DNA from: Amycolatopsis benzoatilytica AK 16/65
GTDB taxonomy: Bacteria; Actinomycetota; Actinomycetes; Mycobacteriales; Pseudonocardiaceae
Assembly: GCF_000383915.1 (NCBI RefSeq)
Contig: NZ_KB912942.1
Span: 2,268,561 to 2,332,560 of the forward strand
Direction: 5' to 3'
Length of the DNA stretch: 64,000 bases
Shown piece after piece: positions 53,887-62,843 of the stretch. Each line of letters begins with the position of its first letter. Positions within the stretch are counted from its first letter, which is position 1. The notes beneath the pieces were generated by a model. The model made no database searches, had not been told where the DNA came from, and worked only from the letters and a program-made list of their open reading frames with translations. The position numbers were made by a program, and so were the translations under genes.

Positions 53887-55104
53887 TCAGCCCACTGTCA
53901 CCACTCGTGCCCAGTCTGGCGGATCGTCCGGTCGGTAGCCCGGACTGTCTTCGTCCACCCGATGCTCCCGGGCGAACAGGCCCACGATCGTCCGGCACGG
54001 TGGGCGGGAGTGGGGCCACGGGGTTTGCCCGTCGGTCAGGGCCACGATCGCGTCGGGGCGCGGGCTGGCGCGCAGGGCGGTCGCGAAGCCTGCGCGCAGG
54101 TCGGTGCCGCCACCGCCCCGGAGCGGTATTCCTTCGGCTTCGCACAGTCGGCCGGTCGCGTAAGACGCGGCGTCGCAGGACAGCACCGACACCAGATCCC
54201 GCCGGCCGCCGGTGGCGTGGACGATGGCGGCGATCTCCAGGATGGCGCTGCCTAGCTCGGCGTCGCTGACGGAAGCCGAGGTGTCGACGATGACGCAGAC
54301 TCGAGGCGGCCTGCGGCGCAGGCTCGGCAGGATGATGCCGGGCAGACTGGATGCTCTGCGGGCCGGGCGGCCGTAGGTGTAGTCGTCGGCGGAGCCGGAC
54401 ATTGCGGAGCGGAGTGCGGCACCCAGCAGTTCCCGCCACGGTTGTGGAGTATGGAACGCTTCTTCGGCCCAGCGTTGCCATCCTCTCGGCGCGTTCCCGG
54501 GGCTGCCGGTAACGGCTTGTGCGACCCGGAAGCGGACGGCATCTCGTTCGTGCGGGCTGAGGGAGTGTGCGCCGTCTGCGGCTAGGTCCCAGTCCCGAGG
54601 GAGCCCGTCGGCTCCGCTGCCGCAGTCCAACCAGGCGAATCCGTTGGTGTGCGGGCCCAGCCGGAACTGGTGCAGGTAGTCCTCCATCAGCTGTCCGTCT
54701 TGCAGTCTGAGCAGGGACGGGTCGACGGCGCCTTCGGGGCGGGCCAGTCCGTCGCCGAATATGTCGTCGTTGATTTCGCAGTCGGCGGCGATGTTCATCC
54801 GCAGTCGTTCTCCTGGCCCGGTAAGTTCGTGCTGCGCGGCGAAGCGGTCGCTGCGGCCGTGGTGGTCGCGCAGCAGGTGCGAGACCTCGTGTACCCAGAC
54901 TCCGGCGAGTTCTTCCATCGGGGTACCGGCTACGAAGGCGGGCGAAACGTAGCAACGCCAGTACTGGTCGACGGCCATCGTTCGCACTCGGTGCGATTCC
55001 ACGGTGTGCAGGGCGAACAGCGCGGTCGCGAGGTATGGCCGGGCGCGGACGGCGTGCAGGCGGGCGGCGAAGAGCTTTTCCTCGTCCAGGGTTCGTGAGG
55101 TCAT
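53887..55104 (-). CDS. DUF2201-type metallopeptidase-like and VWA domain protein
   Basis: The 405-residue protein has an N-terminal DUF2201 domain with VHEVSHLLRDHH (HExxH at 72-76) and a C-terminal VWA-like domain with VCVIVDTSASVSD, where DTSAS resembles a MIDAS. It usually pairs with a MoxR-type AAA ATPase, as here; the ATG overlaps the ATPase stop (ATGA) in the repaired frame. Such pairs are thought to act as chaperone or metal-insertion modules. The partner is unknown. Confidence 0.88.
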   Translation of the reverse strand: MTSRTLDEEKLFAARLHAVRARPYLATALFALHTVESHRVRTMAVDQYWRCYVSPAFVAGTPMEELAGVWVHEVSHLLRDHHGRSDRFAAQHELTGPGERLRMNIAADCEINDDIFGDGLARPEGAVDPSLLRLQDGQLMEDYLHQFRLGPHTNGFAWLDCGSGADGLPRDWDLAADGAHSLSPHERDAVRFRVAQAVTGSPGNAPRGWQRWAEEAFHTPQPWRELLGAALRSAMSGSADDYTYGRPARRASSLPGIILPSLRRRPPRVCVIVDTSASVSDAELGSAILEIAAIVHATGGRRDLVSVLSCDAASYATGRLCEAEGIPLRGGGGTDLRAGFATALRASPRPDAIVALTDGQTPWPHSRPPCRTIVGLFAREHRVDEDSPGYRPDDPPDWARVVTVG

Positions 55105-56308
55105 CGGGGCTCACCTGCGAGCCGGGAGACCGAGACGGCGCTGGAAAGGCGTTCGATGGCGGCGGGCACTTCCCAGTCGTCGCGGCGCAAGGACGCGAGC
55201 GTGGCGGCTGGGACGACTACCAGGTCCGGAGCGCCGGTCTTCAGCGCCCGGACCAGGACTGACCAGGCGGCGTGCCAGCGTGCTGCTTCCGAACGGCTTC
55301 GACTACGTCGTCGAGGACGGTTTGGCGCAGGTCGCCGCGCTCGGGCAGGACTGCTTTGCCGGGCTCAGCGAGCAGGGTTTCGGGATCGGGCAAGTCCGTC
55401 CAGTCCAGGCTGGCCAGCAACTCCAGGCCCGGCCCGTCGCTGACGGTGCCGCGTGCCAGCAGGGAGAGTACTTCCCGGGAGGCGTCGGCTGCGGTGGCGA
55501 AGGCGACCAGCCGGAGGGTCGTTTCCCAGCTGCGCGGCGACGGCCACGGGCCGCCGCGGCGCGCTTCGTTCTTCGGGAGTTGATGGACCAGTCCCGGCCG
55601 GGCGGCGAGCAGGCCGCAGACTGCTCGCCGGGCGAAATCGACGGCGTCAGGGAGCTGGGCGGGGTTGAGTTCCGGCAGCGTCGCCACTGGCCAGGTTCCG
55701 CCCATTCCGCGCACCACGACATCGTGCTCGTATGTCCACTGTAGCTGGACGAATCGGTTGGCCAGCGGCGGGCTCAGCTCCCAGCCGTCAGCCGCCGAGG
55801 ACCGGGGGTTGGCGGCGGCGGCGATGCGGACGCCGCGCGGAAGCTGCAGAGCGCCGATCCGCCGCTCCAGCACGACGCGCAACAGCGCGGCTTGGACGGC
55901 GGGCGGCGCGGTGGACAGCTCGTCCAGGAACAGCAGGCCTCGTCCGGCCTGCACCAGGCGTACCGCCCAGTCCGGCGGAGCCATCGGCACGCCCTGCTCG
56001 GCGGGATTGTCGCCGAGCACCGGCAGACCGGAGAAGTCGGACGGTTCGTGGACGCTCGCGATGACGGTGGTGAGCGGGAGATCCAAGGTTGCGGCGAGGT
56101 GGTTCAGTGCGGCGGTTTTGCCGATCCCGGGCTCGCCCCACAACAGCACGGGCAGATCGGCGGAGACGGCGAGCGTCAACGCGTCCAGCTGAGGGTTGGC
56201 GCGTGCCTCGGTGGTCGTCTCGTCCAGCAGAGCGAGCAGGTCGGCGGCGACGTCGAGAGGACGGGTGGCGGCGGAAGAAGAGTGCATGGCAGTAGACAGT
56301 TTGTTCAC
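55101..56308 (-). CDS. MoxR-type AAA ATPase with apparent 1-nt frameshift near its 3' end
   Basis: The ATPase has Walker A GEPGIGKT (58-65), Walker B LLFLDELST and a sensor-like AAAANPRSSA. The uninterrupted frame ends at 55241 with KQHAGTPPGQSWSGR. In the adjacent frame, from about 55270, RWHAAWSVLVRALKTGAPD continues coding to a stop at 55101 that overlaps the next gene's ATG. The shorter product would lack the last 50 or so residues. This may be a sequencing error or a recent mutation. GTG at 56308 is used; ATG at 56287 is an alternative. Confidence 0.85.
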
Positions 56309-56325
56309 CTTGGGGTCGGATCGGT

Positions 56326-57069
56326 TCAGCGAGTGGTTGCGTGGCGCGGATGTGCTCGGGCCGTGCGTCGGCCGGAGTCCTTTGTGGACGAAAGCGGGCG
56401 GTGGCCGGTGAGCTCGGCCCGGTACAAGCCGTGCGCCACTTTGCGGCGCACAGCGGACTCCAGCTCGTCGCGTAGTGCGCCGCTGCGCAGCAGAACATCT
56501 GGGCCGAGCAAGTTTTCAACGGCAGCAAGGGCACCGGCGGTGTCGCCGTGGTCGAGCCGGGCGCGGACATCGACCAGGTTTTCCGGATACCGGTGCGCCT
56601 CGTCGATCGCTCGCAGGCAGGGCAGCTCGGCACCGCCCAGCGCGCCCAGCAGCTTTTCTCTGCGGACCTCGTCGGCGAGATGGTCCAGCGGGGGGAGTTC
56701 GCCGTTGACCACGCCGATTCGGTGGGTGGCGCCGCGGCAATCGACGGGGCGTGAAGACGTTGCGCTGTCGGGAGGCCGGGCCAGGTCGAGAGGACGGTGG
56801 TCAGGGCGGAGCGCGGACGCGACCAGCGGGTGCAGCTGATCGACGTCGATCAATCCGGCGTGTAGCAGTTCCAGGTCCGGCGGGACCCAGGTCGCGGCGT
56901 CCGGCAGGACGGGCAAGAGATGGGAAGGATGATCGGCTGCGTCGCCCACGTTCAGCGGCAGGCGGTGCCGGCCGGTGAGCCGTACAACGACCGGGCCGCT
57001 GGTGCGTCCTTCGGACCGAAGCAGCAACGCAGCCTCGGGCAGCCACCGGCCTGCGGCAGCCGCGCCCAC
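56326..57069 (-). CDS. Hypothetical protein of the MoxR-VWA operon
   Basis: The 247-residue soluble protein has a basic C-terminal tail (RRTARAHPRHATTR). Segments such as PVVVRLTGRHRLPLNVGDAA and DVLLRSGALRDELESAV show no recognised family. It starts with GTG at 57069, 69 nt after the preceding gene, and ends 17 nt before the ATPase. Co-transcription with the ATPase and VWA genes suggests that it serves the same machine. Confidence 0.6.
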   Translation of the reverse strand: MGAAAAGRWLPEAALLLRSEGRTSGPVVVRLTGRHRLPLNVGDAADHPSHLLPVLPDAATWVPPDLELLHAGLIDVDQLHPLVASALRPDHRPLDLARPPDSATSSRPVDCRGATHRIGVVNGELPPLDHLADEVRREKLLGALGGAELPCLRAIDEAHRYPENLVDVRARLDHGDTAGALAAVENLLGPDVLLRSGALRDELESAVRRKVAHGLYRAELTGHRPLSSTKDSGRRTARAHPRHATTR

Positions 57070-57138
57070 GCCCGCGGGGATCTCGGGCCTGGGAGGGCTC
57101 GGTGTCCAGCGTCCGGAACGTTCGCGCAGTTCGGCGGT

Positions 57139-57639
57139 TCAGCGCGCATCCCATAGGTGGCGGTGCAGGTCAAGGCGGAATCGGCGGTCGGGACGGGGAT
57201 GCGGATGCGGGCTCGCCCCGGCCCTGGGAGATGTTGGCTCCCAGAGCGCGAGGCTGATTCGCTGCCCGGCGCTCGCCCACGCCGGGGGAGTGCGTGCGAC
57301 GAGGTGGAGGTGGCCGGCGGCGGAGCGGTAGCGCGCCAGCGACAGGGTGAGTCCCGGTCGCAGCAGGCCGTCGGGGCTGATCCTCGGGAAATGCCAGCGG
57401 AGCAGGTCGGGAGCCAGATGTCGCAGGTCGGCGCGGATCTGCGCGGTCAGGACGTTGCCGTGGACGCGGCGCGCGGTGCGCAGGGCCGGAGCTGAGGGGA
57501 GTTCGCCGCAAACGGGGGCGGCGGAACGAAGACCCGGCAGGCGGCTGTGCGGCCGACCGGGTGCGGCTCGCGGTCCGGGACCTGGCGGCCCGGAGTGGAC
57601 GTTCGCCAAGCCGTGCGCAACAATGCATGCACGTTTCAC
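57139..57639 (-). CDS. Hypothetical protein, start uncertain
   Basis: The coding-like frame ends RRFRLDLHRHLWDAR and contains LLRWHFPRISPDGLLRPGL and GHLHLVARTPPAWASAG, with high GC in third positions downstream of about 57480. The GTG at 57639 lacks a ribosome site and the first 50 codons look less coding, so the true start may be internal. It is the first gene of the MoxR-VWA operon, divergent from the CDF exporter. The family is unknown. Confidence 0.45.
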   Translation of the reverse strand: MKRACIVAHGLANVHSGPPGPGPRAAPGRPHSRLPGLRSAAPVCGELPSAPALRTARRVHGNVLTAQIRADLRHLAPDLLRWHFPRISPDGLLRPGLTLSLARYRSAAGHLHLVARTPPAWASAGQRISLALWEPTSPRAGASPHPHPRPDRRFRLDLHRHLWDAR

Positions 57640-57651
57640 TATATGTCGAGG

Positions 57652-58596
57652 ATGGGTGGGGTAGAAGTGGGCGAAGGCCACGGCCACGGCGTCTCTGCCG
57701 GTGCAGACCGCAAGTGGCTGGTCTGGGCGCTGGCGCTGATTGTCGGCTTCATGGCGGTCGAGCTGGTCGTTGGGCTGGCGGCCGGTTCGCTGGCCCTGAT
57801 CACCGACGCCGGGCACATGCTGACCGATGCCGCGTCGATCGTGCTCGCACTGGTCGCGATCCGGCTGGCGGCGCGACCGGCCAAGGGCGGGTTCACCTAC
57901 GGTCTCAAGCGCGCGGAAATCCTGTCCGCGCAGGCCAACGGCATCACCTTGCTGCTGCTCACCGCGTGGTTCGTCTACGAGACTGTCGACCGGTTGATCG
58001 ATCCGCCGCCGGTGCGGGGCATGCTGGTGTTCGTCACGGCGATCGCCGGGATCGTCGTGAACATCGCGGCGAGCTGGTGCATCAGCCGGGCCAATCGGTC
58101 GAGCTTGAACGTCGAAGGCGCGTTCCAGCACGTCCTCAACGATCTGTACGCGTTCATCGCGACCGCGATCGCCGGCGCGGTCGTGTGGTGGACCGGGTTC
58201 GCGCGGGCGGACGCGATCGCCGCGCTGGTGGTCGCCGGGCTGATGGCGAAGGCGGGCTGGGGGCTGGTCCGGGAGTCCGGCCGGATCTTCCTGGAGGCCG
58301 CGCCGGCCGGGATCGACCCGGAGGTGGTCGGTGCGCAGGTCGCGTCGGTGCCGGACGTAGTGCAGGCGCATGACCTGCACATCTGGCAGATCACGTCGGG
58401 AGAGCCGGCGCTGTCGGCGCACGTGCTGGTCCGGCCGACCGCCGACTGCCACGCGGTGCGCGCGGGGATCGAGGAGCTCATGCGGGCCCAGCACCGCCTC
58501 CAGCACACGACGCTGCAGGTGGACCACGCGAGCGAAGACCAGCTTGACCACTGCGAGCACTCGCACGGTCCGACTTACCGATTCACCGGGCGCTGA
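57652..58596 (+). CDS. Cation diffusion facilitator (zinc/cobalt-type efflux)
   Basis: The 314-residue protein has six membrane segments, a His-rich N-terminus (GHGHG), the paired metal motifs TDAGHMLTD (HxxxD) and HVLNDLYAF, and a C-terminal cytosolic ferredoxin-like domain with QAHDLHIWQITSG. It expels divalent metal ions by proton exchange. ATG at 57643 or 57652 are possible starts; the upstream region is AT-rich with TGCATGCA, a possible metalloregulator site. It ends in a His-rich tail. Confidence 0.93.
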   Translation: MGGVEVGEGHGHGVSAGADRKWLVWALALIVGFMAVELVVGLAAGSLALITDAGHMLTDAASIVLALVAIRLAARPAKGGFTYGLKRAEILSAQANGITLLLLTAWFVYETVDRLIDPPPVRGMLVFVTAIAGIVVNIAASWCISRANRSSLNVEGAFQHVLNDLYAFIATAIAGAVVWWTGFARADAIAALVVAGLMAKAGWGLVRESGRIFLEAAPAGIDPEVVGAQVASVPDVVQAHDLHIWQITSGEPALSAHVLVRPTADCHAVRAGIEELMRAQHRLQHTTLQVDHASEDQLDHCEHSHGPTYRFTGR

Positions 58597-58785
58597 CCCG
58601 GATTCCGGCCGAGTGTCCCAGTGCGGGGTTCGTCGGCTGGGAAGCGTGGTCGCGGGTTCGGCATGGCGCTGGCGGCATCCCGAAGTCCCGCGCGCCTGAC
58701 CAGCCAGTCTGGTCACGCCGGACGTACTGCTTTCGATTGCTATGTCTACTATGTCCGGTAGTGCGCGCGAAGGGGGCTGATCGGG

Positions 58786-59961
58786 GTGCGGAACCGCACG
58801 ACGTACATCACCGCGGGAATTTTGGCCGGGCTGCTGCTGATCGCGGGTTGTTCGAGCACTCCGGATCCCAGCCCGTCCGCAGGCGGGAAGTCCGCCGCGC
58901 CCGCGCCGGCCTCGGTGCCCGCGACGCTCGAACTCGGGCCCAAGGACGGCGCGCAGGACGTCGCCCCCGGCGAGCCGGTCACCGCGGTCGCGGGCGGGTC
59001 GAAGCTGAGCGCGGTGAGTGTGAAGGCGGAGGACGGCACCGCGGTCGAGGGCGCGATGGACGATGCCAAGCAGCACTGGAGCACCGGCAAGCCGCTGGAG
59101 TACGGCACGAAGTACACGCTGAGCGCGACCTCGGCGGGCGCGGACGGCAAGCCGCTGACCCGGACCAGCACGTTCACCACCGCGAAGCCGAAGGTGCTGG
59201 CGTTCCCGTCGGTGATCCCGCTCGACGGCGAGACCACCGGCGTCGGAATGCCGATCACCGTGAAGTTCTCCAGCCCGGTCAGCGACAAGGCCGCGGCGGA
59301 GAAGATGCTGACCGTCACGTCGGACAAGCCGGCGACCGGCGCCTGGCGCTGGTTCGGCGACGACGAGGTGCACTACCGCACCAAGGACTACTGGCCCGCG
59401 TACACGACGATCGTGCTCGACATCAAGATCGCCGGCCGGTCGCTCGGCAACGGTGTCTACGGCAAAGCCGATCGGAAGATCTCGTTCAAGACCGGCGCGT
59501 CGATCATCTCGAAGGTGTCCGACAACGAAAAGCAGATGCGGACTTACCAGGACGGCCAGCTGGTGCTGACCTCGCCGGTCAGCCTCGGCAAGCCGTCGAA
59601 GAAGAGCGTCTCCGGCACGATGCTGATCATGACCGTGCAGTCGCCGTACACGATGGACTCCAGTACCTACGGCGTCCCGAACGACTCGCCGGGCGGCTAC
59701 AAAACCACCGTGAAGTACGCGCTGCGGCTGACGAACTCGGGGCAGTTCCTGCATTCCGCGCCGTGGTCGGTGGCGCAGCAGGGGCGGACGAACACCTCGC
59801 ACGGGTGCCTGAACGTCAGCGTCGAGAACGCGAAGTGGTTCTACGAGAACTCGCATCGAGGCGATGTCGTGGTGGTCACGGACACCGGCGCGCAGCTGGA
59901 ACCGGGCGACGGCTGGACAGACTGGCGGTTCAGCTGGGAAGACTGGCGGAAGAAGGTCTGA
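58786..59961 (+). CDS. L,D-transpeptidase lipoprotein with Ig-like domains
   Basis: The 391-residue protein has a lipobox LLIAGC, a Pro/Ser linker, two Ig-like domains and a YkuD catalytic domain with HSAPWS and SHGCLNVS (active Cys). It forms 3-3 peptidoglycan cross-links outside the membrane, as in mycobacterial LdtMt2-type enzymes. The start is GTG at 58786. It is a stand-alone gene, convergent with the streptogrisin-like gene. Confidence 0.95.
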   Translation: MRNRTTYITAGILAGLLLIAGCSSTPDPSPSAGGKSAAPAPASVPATLELGPKDGAQDVAPGEPVTAVAGGSKLSAVSVKAEDGTAVEGAMDDAKQHWSTGKPLEYGTKYTLSATSAGADGKPLTRTSTFTTAKPKVLAFPSVIPLDGETTGVGMPITVKFSSPVSDKAAAEKMLTVTSDKPATGAWRWFGDDEVHYRTKDYWPAYTTIVLDIKIAGRSLGNGVYGKADRKISFKTGASIISKVSDNEKQMRTYQDGQLVLTSPVSLGKPSKKSVSGTMLIMTVQSPYTMDSSTYGVPNDSPGGYKTTVKYALRLTNSGQFLHSAPWSVAQQGRTNTSHGCLNVSVENAKWFYENSHRGDVVVVTDTGAQLEPGDGWTDWRFSWEDWRKKV

Positions 59962-59988
59962 TCGCCCGCGCGGGGCCGGGATCCGGCG

Positions 59989-60028
59989 CTCGTCCCGGGA
60001 CTTCGGCAGTGCCAAGGCCCGGGACGAG
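59989..60028. terminator. Bidirectional hairpin between convergent genes
   Basis: CTCGTCCCGGG (59989-59999) and CCCGGGACGAG (60018-60028) are perfect 11-bp arms with an 18-nt loop. No T-run is present, as is common in high-GC actinobacteria. Confidence 0.65.
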
Positions 60029-60041
60029 CCGGAAGACGCCG

Positions 60042-61103
60042 TTACGGCAGGGTCAGGCCGTACGCGGAGAGCGCGGCCGGGACCGGCTGGAAGAACGTTT
60101 CCCCGCCGGAGTTGCAGTCGCCGCTGCCGCCGGAGGTCAGGCCGATCGCGGTCGGTCCGTCGTAGAGCGAACCGCCGCTGTCGCCCGGTTCGGCGCAGAC
60201 GTTGGTGTCGATCAGGCCGCTGACGGTGCCCTCCTGGTAGTTCACCTGGGCGTCGAGACCGGTGACTGTGCCGCTGTGCACGCCGCTGGTGGAGCCGCTG
60301 CGGGTGACGTTTTCGCCGACTGTCGCCTCGCCGGCGCCGGTGATGTCCTGGCCGGTGTTCACCGCGCTGGGCGCGTCGACGCCGTCGTCGTAGAGCGCCC
60401 ACGAGTAGTCGGTACCCGGGAAGTCGGCGGCCTGGGTGGTGGCGATGTGCTGGGAGTTGCCGGAGTCGGCCCACCAGTCGTTGGTGGCGACGCCGCAGTG
60501 GCCGGCGGTGAGGATCGCCGGGCGGCCGCTGGAATCGTGCACGTTGAAGCCGAGCGAGCAGCGCAGGCCCTGGCCCCAGATCGCGTCGCCGCCGCTGATC
60601 AGCGGACGCAGCTTGGTGCTCGAACGGGAGAGCCGGGACTTGTCTCCAAACCGGTGTACCGCGTCGGTCAAGGTGGTGAGCTTGGCGCCGGTGACGGTCG
60701 AGTCGGCGGTGACGAGCACCTGGCCGGTGCGCGGATCGACGCGCCACGCGGTGCCGGGGATGCGGGCGGTGGCGTTGAGTTCGGCGGTGACGGCTTTCAG
60801 CTCGGATGCGCGGTACTTGACCAACTTCGGCGTCGCGCCGGCGGCACGGACCTGGGCAGCCGCGGCCGCGTCGGTGACCGTGACGACCAGTTTCGACCCG
60901 GCCTGGTCGTAGAACGACCCGACCGTGCGGTCGCCGAGCGATTTCGTCAGGCTGCCCGACAACGCGGTGGCCGCGCGGACGTTGAGCGGTTTCGCGGCGG
61001 GTGCCGCGGTCGCCGGTCCGGCGGCGGCGAAAACGGATCCCGCGGCCAGAACGGCCGCGGCTAACGCGACCCCGCGTCTTCTTTGACTGCCTGCTGAGTG
61101 CAT
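60042..61103 (-). CDS. Secreted S1-family serine protease, streptogrisin/alpha-lytic type
   Basis: The 353-residue preproprotein has a basic Sec-type signal (RRRGVALAAAVLAAG), a long pro-region (to about residue 165) and a mature domain starting near ISGGDAIWG. The triad is TAGHCG (His), GTDYSWAL (Asp) and EPGDSGGSL (Ser). The pro-region probably acts as folding chaperone and inhibitor. ATG at 61103 is used. It is convergent with the transpeptidase gene and divergent from the trypsin-like gene. Confidence 0.95.
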   Translation of the reverse strand: MHSAGSQRRRGVALAAAVLAAGSVFAAAGPATAAPAAKPLNVRAATALSGSLTKSLGDRTVGSFYDQAGSKLVVTVTDAAAAAQVRAAGATPKLVKYRASELKAVTAELNATARIPGTAWRVDPRTGQVLVTADSTVTGAKLTTLTDAVHRFGDKSRLSRSSTKLRPLISGGDAIWGQGLRCSLGFNVHDSSGRPAILTAGHCGVATNDWWADSGNSQHIATTQAADFPGTDYSWALYDDGVDAPSAVNTGQDITGAGEATVGENVTRSGSTSGVHSGTVTGLDAQVNYQEGTVSGLIDTNVCAEPGDSGGSLYDGPTAIGLTSGGSGDCNSGGETFFQPVPAALSAYGLTLP

Positions 61104-61475
61104 GACCATCTCCGTTTCTGGCGAATAGGACGATGGCGCATCGCGGCGAACGAATGCGTGCGCGATTTACAGGTTAGGGAGTGGTTTCGGGCAATTGAAC
61201 CCACGAAAGTCGCGAACCCCCCTTTCCGTTGCGCAGCATGGATTTCGCCCGACGTCGGAGATTATTCCGGAGTGGTTTATGCCAATCGTCGCATTCGCGA
61301 CCAGGCGTGCCCGCTTCGCCTCCCTCCTTTCGACGGTGTTCGCCGCCAGGGCGGTCCTGCGACTCTGGTGTCCCGGCGCGGGCGAAACCGCCCAAGCCGA
61401 GTCCCCGGCCGGATCCGGCCGATTTCCGCATTGTCCCGGCGAGGACCGGACATGCTGCTATGGAAGGGGAAATGG
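61104..61475. other. Divergent promoter region of two protease genes
   Basis: No gene was recognised. The region must hold promoters for the streptogrisin-like (left) and trypsin-like (right) genes. Slightly AT-richer DNA lies at 61150-61210. I see no clear operator. Confidence 0.4.
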
Positions 61476-62192
61476 ATGCGCAAGCTCTTGCTTGCCGTGC
61501 TCGGCGCGTGCGCTCTGCTGCTCGCCGCGGGCGCGCCGGCGTCGGCGGTGGAGGCGCGGACCGCGGCGCAGCCGGCGATCATCGGCGGCGGCGACGCCAC
61601 CGAGACGTACTCGTTCATGGTGTCGCTGGACAACGGCTGCGGCGGCAGCCTCGTTGCGCCGCAGTGGATCGTCACCGCGCACCACTGCGGCGACGCGTCC
61701 TCGGGCCGGATCGGCTCGACGGACATCAACTACGGCGGCGAGGTCGGTCAGATCGACAACGTGATCACCGATCCCGGCACCGACCTGACCATGATGCACC
61801 TGACCCAGCCGGCGCAGTCCGCCCCGATCGCGCTGGCGCACAGCAACCCGGCCCCGGGCACCGGCGCCCGGCTGCTCGGATGGGGCTGCGTGAGCTGGCC
61901 GAACTGCCAGACCCCGGAGACCCTGCAGCAGATCGACCTGTCCGTGCTGGACAGCAGCGCGTGCGCGGAAGGCGGCGGGGGAGCCGGCGACGTCTGCATC
62001 TCCGGCGACTACGCCCACTCGGCCTGCCACGGCGACTCCGGCGGCCCGGCGATCGTCGGCAGCTCCGGGAACTGGACCCTGGTCGGCGAAACCCACGGCC
62101 CCGGCGACAACGGCGGCGAATGCGCCACCACCACGCTCTACACCGGGATCGCCCAGTACTTGTCCTGGATCGATCAGCAAATCGGCAGTTGA
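61476..62192 (+). CDS. Secreted trypsin-like serine protease
   Basis: The 238-residue protein has a Sec signal (RKLLLAVLGACALLLAAG), a short propeptide and mature IIGGGDAT at residue 35. It has TAHHC with the catalytic His, TDLTMMHL with Asp, and HGDSGGPA with Ser. It is an S1A trypsin-fold enzyme. The ATG at 61476 follows GGAAGGGGA. It is followed after 29 nt by the snapalysin-like gene. Confidence 0.95.
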   Translation: MRKLLLAVLGACALLLAAGAPASAVEARTAAQPAIIGGGDATETYSFMVSLDNGCGGSLVAPQWIVTAHHCGDASSGRIGSTDINYGGEVGQIDNVITDPGTDLTMMHLTQPAQSAPIALAHSNPAPGTGARLLGWGCVSWPNCQTPETLQQIDLSVLDSSACAEGGGGAGDVCISGDYAHSACHGDSGGPAIVGSSGNWTLVGETHGPGDNGGECATTTLYTGIAQYLSWIDQQIGS

Positions 62193-62221
62193 CGCCGCTC
62201 TTCGGAGAGAGGACTACCTTG

Positions 62222-62767
62222 ATGGCAATCTCCCGCACTGCTCGCCTCGCGGGCGGCCTCGCCGCCGCGCTGCTCGGACTGACCGGCGTCCAGGTCGCCA
62301 CGGCAGCCGCCGCGGACGCGTCGCCGAACGCGGTCGAGCTGTACTACGACGCCAGCGGCGCTCCCGACTACCAGTCGGAAGCGACCCAAGCCGCCGCGAA
62401 CTGGAACAGCGTGCTGCAGAACGTCCACCTGAACGCGGGCGGCGCAGCCACGATCTCGATCCACGAGATCACCGGCGGCGGCTCGTACACACAGACCGAC
62501 GGACACGGCAACGGCGACATCTACATCGACACCGAGCAAGTGGCCGAAGGCAACGATCCCACCCGGATCCTGGCCCACGAATTCGGGCACAACCTGGGCC
62601 TGCCGGACGACTACAGCGGACCATGCTCGGAGATCATGTCCGGGCACGGGCCGGGACCGTCGTGCAAGAACGCGATGCCGGACGCGCAGGAGAGCGCGCA
62701 GGTGGACGCGAACTTCGCGAACGGCTTCGTCCGCGAGGCGGCGGCCGCCTGGCATCTCTACCGGTAG
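62222..62767 (+). CDS. Snapalysin-like secreted zinc metalloprotease (M7)
   Basis: The 181-residue protein has a signal peptide (ARLAGGLAAALLGL), then a small metalloprotease with AHEFGHNLGLPDD: HExxH at 119-123 and the third ligand Asp at 129, the Asp-zincin mark of snapalysins. The C-terminus carries a disulfide pair, GPCSEIM and PSCKNAMP. It is probably co-transcribed with the trypsin-like gene for extracellular protein breakdown. Confidence 0.95.
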   Translation: MAISRTARLAGGLAAALLGLTGVQVATAAAADASPNAVELYYDASGAPDYQSEATQAAANWNSVLQNVHLNAGGAATISIHEITGGGSYTQTDGHGNGDIYIDTEQVAEGNDPTRILAHEFGHNLGLPDDYSGPCSEIMSGHGPGPSCKNAMPDAQESAQVDANFANGFVREAAAAWHLYR

Positions 62768-62785
62768 CTGCCACCGGTCGCGCAC

Positions 62786-62833
62786 GTCCGGGAAGGGCCG
62801 CAATCCGAGGCCCCGACAGGGCCCTTCCCGGAC
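62786..62833. terminator. Bidirectional hairpin between snapalysin and encapsulin genes
   Basis: GTCCGGGAAGGGCC (62786-62799) and GGCCCTTCCCGGAC (62820-62833) are perfect 14-bp arms with a 20-nt loop, placed between two convergent stop codons. Confidence 0.75.
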
Positions 62834-62843
62834 TGCTCCGCCG

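Noticed and set aside
57640..60747. Very long minus-strand frame joining the 57 kb hypothetical gene to the protease region
   Set aside because: It runs antisense to clear CDF and L,D-transpeptidase genes and has low-complexity Arg/Gly-rich sequence.
58737..61064. 775-codon plus-strand frame
   Set aside because: It is an Arg/Gly/Val-rich shadow overlapping the transpeptidase in another frame and antisense to the streptogrisin-like gene.
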